Below, one piece after another: positions 1-13,829 of a stretch of 64,000 nucleotides of DNA. How positions within the stretch are numbered: the stretch's first letter is position 1; every line of letters begins with the position of its first letter. A program made the translations under genes and the position numbers. A model generated the notes under the pieces. It searched no databases. It was not told where the DNA came from and saw nothing but the letters and a program-made list of their open reading frames with translations. The DNA is from Lepidodermella squamata (Eukaryota; Gastrotricha). The DNA lies in assembly GCA_047495785.1 (NCBI GenBank), contig JBLDXI010000031.1, positions 1,240,001 through 1,304,000 on the forward strand, read 5' to 3'.

Positions 1-2
1 CG

Positions 3-3000
3 CTGCAACCCGCCTGCCTAAGTTACTGGTACTTTGCGACGGGTGGGAACTTGCCTTCGATTAAAAGTGGCTACATGTCATCATCAACATCTCAAACCCC
101 TTCTGATATCTTTCAAAGAACAAGACCACAAACATCATCTTGGACTTATGTAGAGCACTTCATTCCACCTTCTACGTCATATTTGATCCACATAACAGCG
201 GAGCGTGGTCAGAAAGCTTATGGCGATGTTGCGTTTGACGATGTGAAACTGTGGAATGACAGCTGTCCGGCTCGTCCTAATGAATGCAGTTTCGACGCAG
301 GCTACGCTGATCCTAACAAACCTTGCGGTATCAAGACCTCCGGAGATGCGTCTTGGAAGTTTGGTCAAAGCAGTCGCACAAACTACGACCACACTTTGCA
401 AACAGCATCAGGAAGATATGCCTATGTTGACTCTAAATGGTCTGCGAGTTTTCAAAGCGCTAAATTGGCATTTCCTGTGGTGATGGATGGCAGGAATTCT
501 AAAGCTTGCATCAGTTTTTGGTACCAGTTGAGTGGAACTAAACCTGGAGAATTGAAGCTTTACTACAACGATGAAGCCGCCGAGGAAAATTTTGTTGCCC
601 AACTCTCCTCGTTTACATCCTGGGCCTTCGCAAAATCTGACGTCAAACTGCAAGGTAACCATCGAATCTCAAAAGCATCATAGCTGAGTTTTCGTTTTAG
701 GATTTCTGCCCGCTAAATGGCTTGCTGTTTTCATTGCAACCTACAGTTACGATGGGAAAGTACCAACTAACCAAATGATCCATTTGGATGATATCAAAGT
801 TACACCTGGGCCTTGCGAAACTGAAAGTAATATTGATAAAACTTCAATTTCTTGGCCTAATCGACTCTTCTACAGCAATCTGCACATTTGAAAATGGCCA
901 ATGCAATTGGGAAAATGATGCAGATAATGTTGACTTTGATTGGCTGTTAGGAAATGGCGCAAATGGTGGCCCAGTTGATCTAGATCATACAGCCGAGTCA
1001 GCCGAGGGTCATTACATGTTCCTTCCGATGAAAAGACCCCTAATCAGAGGATCAAGGGCTAGGTACATTAACCTTACTCCCTACTCAAAGCCTAGCTGCT
1101 TGAGCTTTTACTACTACCTATCAGCAAGCTCATCTTCAACTTACAAAACAGCTCTAAGAGTCCTAGCAGTTACAGATAAAACCCAGCTTACTTTATGGCT
1201 GACATCATTAGATACAAATGGAACATGGGCCTTCGGCCAAGTCGCAATCGATAAGATGTCAGAGCCGTATGAAATTGCTTTTGAGTCATATTTTGACTCG
1301 GACCGTTACGATCCTGTAATTGCTATTGACGATGTAGATGTCACTTTCGACATTGCAAAGTGTAAGACCGCCCCATCTATGAATGAAGCTCCCGAACTCG
1401 GATCAGATTGGCTGACCTGTGATTTCAAAGAAGGAAACCTTTGCCTGTTGAAGCCTAGCAATGAATTCAAGGTTATAATCGATGCTCTTGATTCGAAGCC
1501 ATCTGCGACATATGAATATAAATCACTGAACCATTCTGTCCATCTGGCAAGTCGATGGATTGCAGCACAGCCTAGCTACTGCATCTCCTTCTTTTATGCA
1601 TTTCACGGCCTCAACCCAGGAATCTTCAGTGTTGGTTTTAGAAATAGAAGAGGGGTGGAGCTTACGGAACTGATGATTAGGGAAGAAGGTCAAGGATACC
1701 GTTATCTCCCGGCTTATTTTGAGGTATCATCCTCGTATGATTTCGAGCTGATGTTTGAAGTCACCCCATTCGATCATAACTTCACAGTTGAGTTGAATTA
1801 CAGCGGAACAATATCACTTCGCGATGTCTCAGCTTCGCCAGGATCCTGTGGCCCAGAGATTACCCCTATCACAGATTTTGAGGCAAACGTTGGAAATTGG
1901 ACTACAGATTACTCATTAGGAGAGCCGAGAGGGTACTGGAACCTACTGACTTACAACGAAGGTCTCATCAAGTCATTTAAAGTTCCTCCATTTGACAATA
2001 CGTATTCAACCGCTGATGGGCATTATTATTCATTGACATTCAACGCAAAGGCTGAAGCAGCTGAAAGCATTCTCAGAAACAACATACCATTCCGGCCAAG
2101 TAGCGACCAATGCTTCATTTTCCGCTATTACATTGAAGATGGAGATAAGGATGAAAGTTACCCATCTACTTTGATGGTCTGGAGCGAGTACAGAATTGAG
2201 CATAGCATTGTCGAGAAGGAGTTATGGCGATCCAACTCAGCTATGGCGAATACATGGCAAACAGGCGTTGTTTTAGTTCCAGCAAATCTCGACTATTCGG
2301 ATGTCACGATTTCTGTCAGAGCATCATTGCTAAATAAGAACGACATTATTGCGATCGATGACTTGATTTTGGTGCCAGGTGCTTGCAGAAATCCGATTTC
2401 TTGCGATTTCGAGGCGGGAAAGTGTGGCTACACCAATCATTACAGCTCGAAGGCCCAGTCGTCTAAAATGGGTTGGTTATTAATGAGTGCAGGTCACTCA
2501 GACGCCGAGAACTCGCCCAAAGTCGATCATTCCACTGGGACATCATTTGGACATTACCTTTACGCGGATGGATCTTCACTGAAGACTGCTAAAATGAACT
2601 CATTCGTGGTACTTTCACCCATCGCTCCAAGTCATGTATCTTCTTGCGTTCAAATGTACTATTCGATTGGGGGTAGCGATGGGGCGATAAGTTTGGTAGT
2701 ATCAACGATTGACATGAATTCTAGAACCGAAAGAGTCCTGGGCAAACTTTCAGCAGGCACTTCGGGTGTTTGGATGGAGAAAAGTTACGAAATTGGTGCT
2801 TTTATGGAAGCTTTTCAGCTCAAGTTCGAGGCAATTCTATCAAATGAGGATTTATCCGAAAATGCATTTGTCGCTGTTGACGATATTCTCTATGTTGTTG
2901 GTTGTGGTAACCCTGTTACTTCAACACCTACGCCGGACTATCTAAGCTTTGCTTCGTGTAACTTCGATAACGAGTTCTGTCAATGGTCTCAGGATTCCGT

Positions 3001-6000
3001 TAGCCAAGCTGTTTTCTCGCGCGCAAGTGCAAGAGTTGATTCTAGATATGGGCCATCTTCAGATGTTGGTGGATCAGGCTCGTATGCTTACGTAAAAGCA
3101 GGCGGTTCCAGTGGCGGGTCAAACGACGTCATCACCGCAAGAATGATCTCTGCTCTAAGTGAAACGAGTAGCTCTGATATTTGCTTTCAGTTTTACTACC
3201 ATATGAGTGGTCCGTCAATCGATTCGCTCAGCCTAATCGACTCAGGTGAGTCGGAGAACAATGAGACTGTGGTTTGGGAGAGAACGAGGGAACAGGGCAG
3301 TAATTGGAAACTTGGCCACATTGAGTTAACTTTGCCTCAGACTCACAGGTTGGTTTTCAAGACCTCACTGTTGCAAGGCTCTGGAGCTGTAGTTGCCTTG
3401 GATGACGTCTTGGCTACTAAAGGGCACTGTCCCATTTACAGGTCCTGCGACTTTGAAGACAACGCACTATGTGGCTGGACGAATGATCCTTACACATCAA
3501 CACTGTGGAAGCAAACGAAAGGCAAAGATTCTCCAATCCTAGCCCCAACTTGGGATCATACTTACGGAACGCCAGACGGCCATTTTCTGTATTTCGAGTC
3601 TAGCCGAACGGAATCAAGGCACGCAATTCTACGAAGCCCTGAATATCGATTAAGGCAATCCGAAGGTTGTTTCTCCCTCTGGTTGCAAGTACTGTACTAC
3701 CCATCTCAACTATATATTAGCATTGTTCCTACAAGCAATGGAGTTGATTTGACGAGTCAAAAGCAAACAGCATTCCTTTTCTCGAATTGGACTGTCAATC
3801 GATGGAGAAAGGTATCAGCAAATGTCAAAAGCCAACTTGGCACATTCCGAGTGCTAATTGAGGCCGTTGGAGACCTCGGCCGAGGGAGTATCTCAATCGA
3901 CGATGCTGACATCGACCTCGACAAATCATGCGGATCAGCGACTGCCTGTGACTTCGAAATTGACGAATGCGGTTGGGAAAATGACAAAGATAACAATATT
4001 GACTGGCAGCGAGTGAGAGGAAAAGCGTCTAGTGTAGGTTTGGGTCCTGATTTCGATCATACTCTGCAAACTGAAGCAGGGTGGTACATGATGGCCGAGG
4101 CTTCGACGAATTACGCTTCTTTCGGACTACTCACCTCTGAAATAATCAGCCCTTACGAATTCGCCAGGCCAGAAGTTTGTTTCATTTTCTGGTACCATAT
4201 GACTGGCTTTGGGGCTGTCGTACAACTTGATATTGTAGAGGAGAAATCGAGGCAAAAAGTATGGTCGAAATCTGGAGATCAGGTTAGTTTGAAGTGCTAA
4301 GTCAAACCTATATCTGATGTTCCGTTATATCCAGGGGAAGCAATGGAATTTCGGACGACTTGACTTGACTCTGACCTACACAACCGCAATACAATTTCAA
4401 GCTAGAATTGAACCAAGAGGAGGAGGGTTGATAGCAATTGATGACGTAAATCTTAGTACTGTCTTTTGTGTCCCATAGTGATTGCTCCTTCATTTCAAGG
4501 TATCAATGGTCGCTGGTGATTGCTCTCAATTTGATGAGCCTATTTCGCCGCCTTCATTCGACTGTAAAGCTAGAAAACCAGATGGATCACAAGTCCGAAT
4601 CCCTATAAATCAACGCTGTGACCTGGTACCGGACTGTCCCGATGGCGATGATGAGTTAAATTGCGGTCGATCGTGCAGTTTCGACGACCCGGCCGAGGAA
4701 TGCGCCTGGATTCCGACGCCTTACTTCTCGCAGATATGGCAACTGGGCTACGGAAGAGATAATAACTCCCAGGGACCAACCGAAGATGCAACTCTGAGAT
4801 CTCCCGAAGGCGGTTACTATTTTCTCAACAGCAATGAAAAGAATGCGGAAAATGGGCTGACAGAGTTCAAAATTCAAATGCACCCTACGCCGAGCAGATG
4901 TTTATTACGTTTCGCCTACATTTATCCGGAGCTTCCTAACAGTGAGCAGCTATTGAAAATTGAAACTTAAGCAAATAACGTTTCTCTCAAATACAGCTGC
5001 CGATCTTAGAGTCAGCCTACGACGAGGAGGCAATACGTTTGACATATTTGCTGAGAAAGGCCCATTAAAAGATAAGAACAGATGGCTGTATCCTCTTGAA
5101 GAGTCTTTACGTGGAGTCATCATCGGTCGGATTCATACAAACTTTAGTGTAAGTTTTCGAATGGGTCAAGTTTTTTCATATAAGAATAACCATTCCCTAG
5201 CTGATCATTCGAGCCTCGAAAGCTGCTATTCAACAATCTTATATGGCGATTGATGGAATCGAGATATTAGACTGTCTCTTTCCAGGTAAGGAATTCAAAC
5301 ACTCGAATCCTCTTTCCTCCTTCCTCTTGTATACAGCCCCTTCTGATGAACCTTGTGGCCTGCCAACCGCTGCTCAGTTCACGTGTACTAGAAACGGAGC
5401 TTGTGTCAACTTAGACAAGATTTGCAACCGTAGGATTGCTTACCTCTACTTACGATCCGCATCACTCTCATTTTATAGTTGTCGATGATTGCGGCGATGG
5501 AAGTGACGAGGCAGATTGCGGGGAGTCCCCCTTGTATTGTGATCTGGAAACAAGCTCGTGTTATTTGCAAAGTGTGTCTGGACAATGGAATCTCTATCGC
5601 AATTCAATCAATACACTAAGCTGTAAGGATTTTTACCTTGTTGGCTATTCATGTAACGATTTCTTTCAGTGCCTACTCGGGATCATTCAACTGGCATGAA
5701 CTACGGTTACTACTTCTTAGCAAGAGATCCTAGCATGGTTAACAAACTACGAATCCCCAAGACCTATTACTTCAAACCGGGCGAAACTTGTGAACTGCGG
5801 TTTTTCTACACAACTGCCCCACATAGCCGAATATCCGACTACAAAGGAATCGGAATAGGCCTGACTATGGAAATTGATAACTCGTACATATTTTGGCAAA
5901 CAACGTACCTCCAACCAGCTGGATTTGACGAATGGGAGGCTTTGCGTTACAACATTTCTTACAAACTCAAACCCAACCAGCATTTCATTATCGATATTGT

Positions 6001-9000
6001 GGCCACCAACTTCGAAGAGTACTTCGCAATCGATGATATCGTCCTAACTTCGGGTTGTCGCGTTGCGAATGAAGAAGATTGTTTGCCGCCAAACTTCTAC
6101 CGCTGTAAAGACTCGAAAGGCAACACGGTTGGGCAAAAATGCATTCCTAAAGCTTACTTTGGTGACTATATCAAAGACTGCCCTCTTGGAGATGACGAAG
6201 ATGGCTTTGGGCCATGCGATTTTGAGCCTAAAACTTCCTCAGAGGAGCCGTATCTTTGCGGTTGGGCAATGAATAGTAAGGAACTTTTCTCCGTTGAGAA
6301 ACTTCCCCTATCCAGCAGTTATGCTCCAAACAACGACGGCCCTCCAACTAGTAACCCTAATGGGCATATATTATTCGCGAGATCTGGCACTTTGAACGAT
6401 AAAGATTTGTTCAATATCACGAGCCCTGCTCTTCCGAAGATGAGTTCAAGATGTTTGATGCGCTTTTCTTACTACATGAATGGCGAGCCTGGATCAAGCT
6501 CAAAAATTGAAGTTCTAATGGGTGGAGAAAGCCAACCCCTAGTAGCCGAGATAAATCTTTCTGTTCAGAATGATTGGGTGTTATCGGACTGGATTAAAGT
6601 CAGTTCGGGAGAAAACTCAACTGTGGCTCTCCAGATTACGACCAGCAATCAGCGTCTAATCAGTGCTATAGCCATCGATAACATCGCATTTTCTGAGGAC
6701 TGTAGTCCAAATCGTGGCCTCCCAGATATTGATTGCACCTTCAACGATGGAAGCACATGTAGTTGGTCTCAGGATCAAGTTTGGACAGAGCCCAAATTCG
6801 ATTGGAAGTTAGGTGATGGATCGCAATCGAAAACGCTTGGTGGGCCTGGTGTTGACTATGATGGAGAACGTGGTAGAGGGAAGTATCTGTTTGTGTCAGA
6901 AAAAACCTATAAAATGTCCGGGCTTCCACCAGGAAAAGCTACTGGTCAACTTACCAGCCCTTTGCTTACGACAGAAGATCCTTTTTGCCTTGAATTTGCC
7001 TATAACGTTTTCGGATCTAAACCAGGAGAGTTGACACTTTGGCACTTCTATGCTGGTTACTCAAGTGTCTTATTCAAAAGAGAAGTTTCCCAGGGTAACG
7101 AATGGCGATTAGGAAGTGTTACGGTTCCATCTGAAGCTGAAGCTAGGCTCAGTTTCCACGGAAAAGTTTCAGACACAGGAAGTGGATATTTAGCTATAGA
7201 TGCTATCAAAGCCAAGCGTGGTGAATGCCGTCAATTAGAAATGTGCGATTTTGAAGATTCAGCATGTGGTTGGCGTAACGATGAATCGGGTTATTACGGT
7301 ATTTCATGGCTTAGAAGGAAAGGAAGCTCTCATTCAATGGAAACCGGCGCTCAACGAGACCATACCACTGAATCTACGGATGGATTTGTCATGAATTTCG
7401 AAGCTCATGACCGAGTTGAAGGAGATCAGGCTTGCCTAATCAGTCCGAGCTACTCCGTACCTAGCCCATCTAACGAGGCTAAGTGCTTCCAGTTTTGGTA
7501 CCACATGTACGGTGCCGATATGGGATCTCTTGCTATAAATTTGTCACCTATCAAGTCAAGAAGATTCCTGTTTGAGAGATCTGGTAACCACGGAAATCAT
7601 TGGTGGCAAGGACAGTTGGAAATCAAGCAATCAGATTTCCCGCCAGAATACGTAAACGGGAATTTCACTCTAACTTTCATCGCAACTCGTAACCAAGGTC
7701 CATCGAGTGATATTGATCTGGATGATATTGCAATTCTTAACCACGCCTGCCCTCCTGTTGGAACTTGCGATTTCGAAAATGGTCAATGTGGATTCTCCAA
7801 CATGTACACCCAATCTGATTTTGCTTGGATTCGGAATAATGGGGACACTTTGAGTCAATTCAGTGGTCCTAGTGTAGACCATACCTATGGCAACTCAAGT
7901 GGTCATTATATGTTAGTTGAATCAGCAACTGCATCAGGCAATATCGTAAGTACCTTGCAGAAGCGATTTTGTAATTAATTTAATTCTGTCTATTCTAACA
8001 GTCCTACTATGCCAGCGAGATTATTCAATACTCGGATCGAGGTCACTGTCTTACCTTCTACTACCACATGAATGGACTAAACGCTGGCTCCTTGTCGGTT
8101 CAGATTTTGTACCCAAAAACATGGTCAAACGATACCATATGGATAGCTAAGGGCAATCAAGAAAACTCTTGGCTGGAGAAAAAACTGGCCATATTTAGTG
8201 ATCAAGAATATTCCATAGTTTTCGCCGCTGATGCCAAAGCCCTTCAATCCTCAGGGAATGGGGATATAGCGATTGATGACATAGCGCTAGATTTGACTGG
8301 ACCCTGTGATACTTCGCCTAAGCCAACTGCAAAGCCGAATCCTCGCCAGTTCGAACCTTGTGGCTTCGAGATAAGCGATTGTGGGTGGAAAGAGACAAGT
8401 CGTTCATCACTTGTCTGGCAAAGATCTTTTGGCTATGAACGGGTAACGAAAGATGCTCCAATCTCGGATCACACTAAGTTCGATCAAAGTGGCCATTACG
8501 TAAGATAAACCCACAACCGATAGGAAAACTTCATATGTAGCTTTTTAGATGATTTCGTGGTTGAACTTGACAAACTCTGCCGAGTATCGCTTCAAGAGTT
8601 TCAAGTCTCGGCTGGAAAGTCCTTTCTTTACAACAACATCAAGCCATTGCATATTCACTTTTTACCACTACATCGGAAATGGGATTACAAAGGGTGATTT
8701 GTTCGAAGTGGGCATTCACCCAAGAGATGGAAAGGATGCCCAAATCTATTCAATGGACTTCCGTTCAGTCACTGAAAAATGGACGGAGATCAAACTCGAC
8801 TTGGGTTATCAGCCAGATCTGTTCCAGATATACTTTTCACATAGCTTGAGCTTTGTGTATGATTATCCGGCCAGTGTTTCACTTGATGACTTTTCATTCT
8901 TGGACTGTTCCCCGCCTTCACCACAAACGTCTTGCAATCGATTCGAATTCCGCTGCAAAAACAAAATATGCATTGATCAATCACTGCAATGTGATGGCTA

Positions 9001-12000
9001 CGACAATTGTGGTGATAGTAGTGACGAAGAGAAATATTCATGTGAAAATCGCCTTGTAGCCAGCCTCGAAAATTCAGCGGCCGAGAGCCTGAAATTAACA
9101 AACATTGAACCCAGTTCAGATCACCCTGAAGTTCAAACCTCCTGGAGACTAAAAAATGGTCCTGCAAGTGAAAACCCAACTGGACCTAAATCCGACCATA
9201 CGTTGGGTAGCCCGGCAGGCTACTATTACTTATTAGATTCTGAAGCTCAAACTCAAGCAGACGCAATCGCTCGCTTAGTTACCGAACCGATCTTAAAACC
9301 TGCCGGCGAGTGTCAGCTCAGGTTTTACTATCATATGTGGGGTAAAGATGTGAGAAAGCTTGTCGTATATTACCGCACTACGAGTAACGGCCCAGCGAAC
9401 TTACTATGGAAACGAGAAGGAAATTTGCAAAACATGTGGCATCGAGCAGTTGTTGATTTGACGGGAATTGCTGAAGAATTCGAAATAATTTTCGAAGGCA
9501 AAACTGCTGGAGTCAATTCTATGAGCAGCATAGGGTTGGATGACTTCTCATTCTCAGAGGGATGTTTGAGGAGGAATAGTCCTCTTCCTATCTTTTCAAC
9601 GCCAAGTCCAGTTTTCACGACCGCCGAACCATGTGAATCTGATCCAAACAAATTCAGCTGTTTTGAGTCTGGAAGCTTGTGCATCGATCATGACTTGGTC
9701 TGTAATTTCGTGAAAGACTGTCCTAATGGTGAGGATGAGTCATTGTCGTATTGCATGGCTAATCCGACGAATTTTGATGGGTCGACCGTTGAGCAGAGCG
9801 GTTGGTATAGCTCGAACGGCAAGTGGGTAATCACAAAAGCTGACGATCTTCCGGATTCCTGCGTAAGTGCTTGTCCGAATTCGAGCACATCTGGAAATGG
9901 GCAGTACGCTTTAGTGGAATCTCCTCGGTCCTCAAGCTCTTACATGGCAACATTGGCTTTGAGATCGCCAATATCAAATACCGGCCCTTTGTGCATGCTA
10001 GTTTTTGACTACGTCGTAACTGAGAACTCAAAGCAGGGATTCGGGTCGATCACACTTTATAAAAAATTTGAAGATGCCTCAAACTCTAAGAAGAGCGAGC
10101 GTATCTGGATCGCTTACGGAAGCTACCTTGATAACAAGTGGATCCGAGCTGAAATCCCGCTAGGGAATAATAAAGTGCCGTTTTATCTCGAATTCCAAGC
10201 TAAAGGTCTCCCTGAAACTTATAAGCCTTCAGCCATTGCCTTGGATTCAATTTCATTTCTAAACTGTGGCCGATCACCGAAACAACCTTCGTGTAACACG
10301 GCCGAGTTTCGATGTGAGAAAGAGCAGACTTGTATCGACAAGCGTTACGTCTGCGATTTCGCTGATCATTGTGGTGATGGAGTGTCTTCTGACGTAACGA
10401 GCTCTGGCGATGAGCAGTTACAACTATGCGCTTCATCATACGTTGCGCGATGTGCATACGATTATCCGGCTGAGAATTGCGAGGACTGGGAGTCGGGCGA
10501 AGGGCAATTTTTATGGCGAGTTGTAGCGGCGAAAAATGCGCCGACATCAACATTACCTGGAGTAGATCATACGACAGGTTTGTATAAAGTATTTTAAACT
10601 AAAATTGCAACAGCTTGAAGTACAGGTACCCCCGATGGAAAGTTTTTGCTGCTCAACCACAATCGTAACAACGGCAAGAAAGTTGCTAGGTACAAGATAT
10701 CCAGACGTGTGGCATTGGATAGCAGCGGTGGTTGTAGGCTCCGTTTTTGGCTCTACTATTACAGCCCACAACTTGCTGAGGATTTCGGCTTATTGCAAGT
10801 CGTTGCAAGAACTAGTTATGCGCCAATTAAAGAAGTCTATATTGCAAATTTTACTGCATTCACTGGCAGCTATTGGGCAAGTTTTAGTTATAGAAAACGG
10901 CTAACCTAATCGTTTTCTTTTTCTAGTCAAGGCAGGACATTCCTATTGAACCTTCAAGCATTGGTGGAAATAAGATCTTCGAGCTGACATTTCGCGGTAT
11001 AGCCCTTAAATACCAGTTAAGTATTTAACTTCATTGTATGTCCTTTTTCAAGGAACGCAAGGGAATTCGGGTTATACAGGCGCTCTGGCAATAGACGATA
11101 TTTCTCTAACACCTGAGTGCCATCTAACTGATGAGTTACTGCCTGGTCAGTCAATCTCACCCGCTACAACGCGAGCTCCTCAATGTGAGGACGTTCCTGG
11201 TCACTATCAATGTAGTGATGGAATCGGTTGCTATTCTATAAGCCAACATTGCAATTTCATGGATGACTGTGCTGATGGCTCTGATGAATTTGGCTGCAGT
11301 AATTTTAAAATAACTAATGAGCCACATATCACTCAAAGCTTAAATGTTCTATTTTTCAGCTTATTCTTGTGATTTTGACGGGAGTTCGACCGAGTGGTGT
11401 AATTGGCATAACGACCCCAATGCGGTTAATACATGGAAGTGGTCAAAAAGCGGCACAACGTCCACTTCCCCCAAAAGTGATGCAACCGGTAATGGAACAG
11501 GCGGCTTCTTAATTGCAACCGGTGGAGTTAATCCCGGCGATAAAGCTGTGCTTCAATCAAACCTTTTCCAACACGCCTCGCCACTTTGCACCCTTCAATT
11601 TTATTACTGGGCTTACTTCAAAGTTGAAACGCGGAAACAGATACAAATGAATGTTTACCTCAAGAATTCGAAGCCCAACCCCGAACTGCTGCGTGTGGTC
11701 TTGCTGGGTCCAGAGCCTGGCTGGATTCTAACCAACGTCTCGCTAAATTCGTCCACCCCATTTGAAATTCAGTTTGAAGTCGAGAGGATTGCTGATGTTT
11801 CCGGAGAAATTGCAATAGATGGAATCAAGTTCATCGACTGCGCCCCTGAGACTCCAAGTGTTTCATGCTACAATCCCAGCGACTTTTTGTGCACAGACGG
11901 GCTTCGATGCATTCCATCGACTAAACTATGCGACTTCACTTCAGATTGTCGAGACGGTAGTGATGAAGAAGAGAGATACTGCTTAGCTTATCGAGCTCCT

Positions 12001-13005
12001 GGTAGTTGTACCTTCGAAAATCCTACCGATTGGAACAACGTTTGCTGGTTAGAAAAGCCTCTGTTTGAAGAGGAAATAGAGTGGAGGGCGGTTCAGGCCT
12101 TCGAAGTTCAGAAAGGTCCAACTGCCGATCACACCTTAGGATCGCCGTCCGGGCATGTTCTGCTAGCTGCTTCGAAAACAAGCGACGCTAGTGTTGATTC
12201 AAGAGCGATTATTACTTCAAAGGCAACTTTTCCGAAGAATCCATCTGGTTCTTGCGAAGTGAGGCTCTACTATTATCTTTACAGGGCATCGAAGAGTAGA
12301 GGCTCGGGCGCTATTAGTGTCTTTTCCGTTGGGGCTGAATCTGGATCAGCGTTTCTTCACCAAAAGCTGAGTCTATCCGGTGTAGCACCCGGGTCCAACT
12401 CCGCCAGTGGTCTTAATCAACAGTGGTCTTCTAAGGTCTTCTTCATATCTCGAGCGGAGGATTTCAGGATAGAAATCGTGGCGCATAACGACGATAGTCC
12501 ACTATCTATCATGGCCATTGACGATCTCAGCCTTTCAAGAGGGTGCCGAACTGGTGAAGAGGTTGTTTTCAACAACTCAACCATTCCAGTTTGTAGGGAG
12601 GAAGAGCTGTTTTGCCCGTCTGAAAGGTCTTGTATCCCTGCTGCCTGGGTTTGCGACGGAATATGTGATTGCCCTCCTAGTTCCGATCAAGACCTCTGCA
12701 TTGACGAAATTTGCAGCACAACAACTGAAAGTTCACTGTTGGAAACAAAAACTCCATTCCTTAATTCATCAATAGTTGCAGATACTACAACAGAAATTAC
12801 GGAACCTCAGTTAACAACGCCTATAAGTGCAATTGATCCCGGTGATCAAGACTTGGCCATCATTCTAGGATCCAGTTTTGGAGTGGCTGCTTTTCTTTGT
12901 GCTCTGGCAGGTGCAATCTTCTTATTTTTCAGACTCAAGCGGAGAAATCAGCCTGCGCAACTCTTAGCGGAAGAGAACAGCAACTCTGTAACGCCATCAG
13001 ATTAG
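3..13005 (+). CDS. Giant MAM / LDL-receptor class A membrane protein (5' end outside window)
   Basis: Multidomain extracellular protein, probably an adhesion or endocytic receptor of the MALRD1 type. Exons read: 3-654, 701-826, 876-4282, 4335-4445, 4500-4941, 4997-5148, 5201-5285, 5337-5429, 5479-5622, 5670-7945, 8002-8499, 8549-10577, 10626-10876, 10927-10996, 11053-11298, 11360-13005; all phases agree and give about 4,075 residues. About twenty MAM repeats are seen, each opening like CDFE...CGW and closing with an AIDD strand. They come first as a MAM-only stretch, then alternate with nine LDLa modules (DCxDGSDE-type calcium boxes at 4640, 5490, 9010 and 11270). A Ser/Thr-rich stalk leads to one transmembrane helix near 12850-12930, followed by a short basic tail ending SVTPSD. 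One intron (10877-10926) appears to use a GC donor. The N-terminus and signal peptide lie to the left. Family certain; exact orthology not. Confidence 0.93.
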
Positions 13006-13107
13006 ATACATCTGATCCATCTCAGAAGGAATAATTCCGAGAAATAACCCATTCCAAACAAAACTGCGTCTGTTGAAGCCTTGCCTGTTACTAAAGCTTA
13101 TTATTTT

Positions 13108-13113
13108 AATAAA
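13108..13113 (+). promoter_or_regulatory. Poly(A) signal AATAAA
   Basis: Canonical AATAAA about 100 bases after the stop codon of the MAM/LDLa gene, in the short gap before the convergent transporter gene. Confidence 0.6.
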
Positions 13114-13733
13114 TTGAGAGCTAAAGTATAATAGACATTCGTTATTTCTGTTGGGTTGTTTTCTTGATTAATAATTGCATCTTCTGAGGTTATTGGAGAA
13201 GCTCGGGCAGCTGGGCTATGCCAGTTACATCACTGGTAACCAAGGCGTTTCACCGACCTCATACCTCCTTCCCTAAAATGTAGGCCTAGTCGACGTTGCA
13301 ATTTTCGCCAAATTCCCCAAATTTTCGATTTTTCAAACTGATCAGATTCCAACCAAAATGCATGCAAAATTCATTGGGGAATGGTACTTTGTATGACAGG
13401 GAATTTGTCGGTATAAAGAGTGTGTGGATTCGACGCATGGCTGAGCTGCAAAACCGGAAATTAAATGTTGCGTGGCGAATGTTGACTAGGCCCACGCGGG
13501 CCCTTGTTGGCAAAGGTCCCCCCTGTGGTTTTTGTCTGATTTTTCAACCTTTCATCGGGCTCTAAGCCAACTGCCTTGCCTAATTGATGACCCGGCCCTG
13601 CTGCCGAACAGCGTGGTTAAAAGCGAAGCAAATTAACGCCACCTTCCCCCTCATTTGAAAACCAGACCTTTAGGTTGAGAGATTAGCAATGGTTTAAATA
13701 AACGCTTGAAGCAAGTCAAGTTATTCCAGTTCC

Positions 13734-13739
13734 TTTATT
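13734..13739 (-). promoter_or_regulatory. Poly(A) signal AATAAA (minus strand)
   Basis: TTTATT on the plus strand, about 90 bases past the stop codon of the minus-strand ABC transporter. Confidence 0.6.
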
Positions 13740-13829
13740 TTTGATCAAATTAAAAAATGAAAGCATTAGAGCGAGAAGAAGAAAAATAACACTGTGTATT
13801 ACAAGCAGCCATCAACAACCAACAAAATT

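Larger units (their letters stand above)
13006..13829. other. Convergent intergenic region
   Basis: The 3' ends of the MAM/LDLa gene (+) and the ABCC10-like gene (-) face each other here. Apart from the two poly(A) signals I see no convincing gene. Open frames at 13286-13565 on both strands overlap each other and match no family I know. Confidence 0.6.

Noticed and set aside
13286-13565. Overlapping 75- and 89-codon frames on both strands between convergent genes
   Set aside because: Mutually exclusive, no family resemblance, no splice signals; likely chance.
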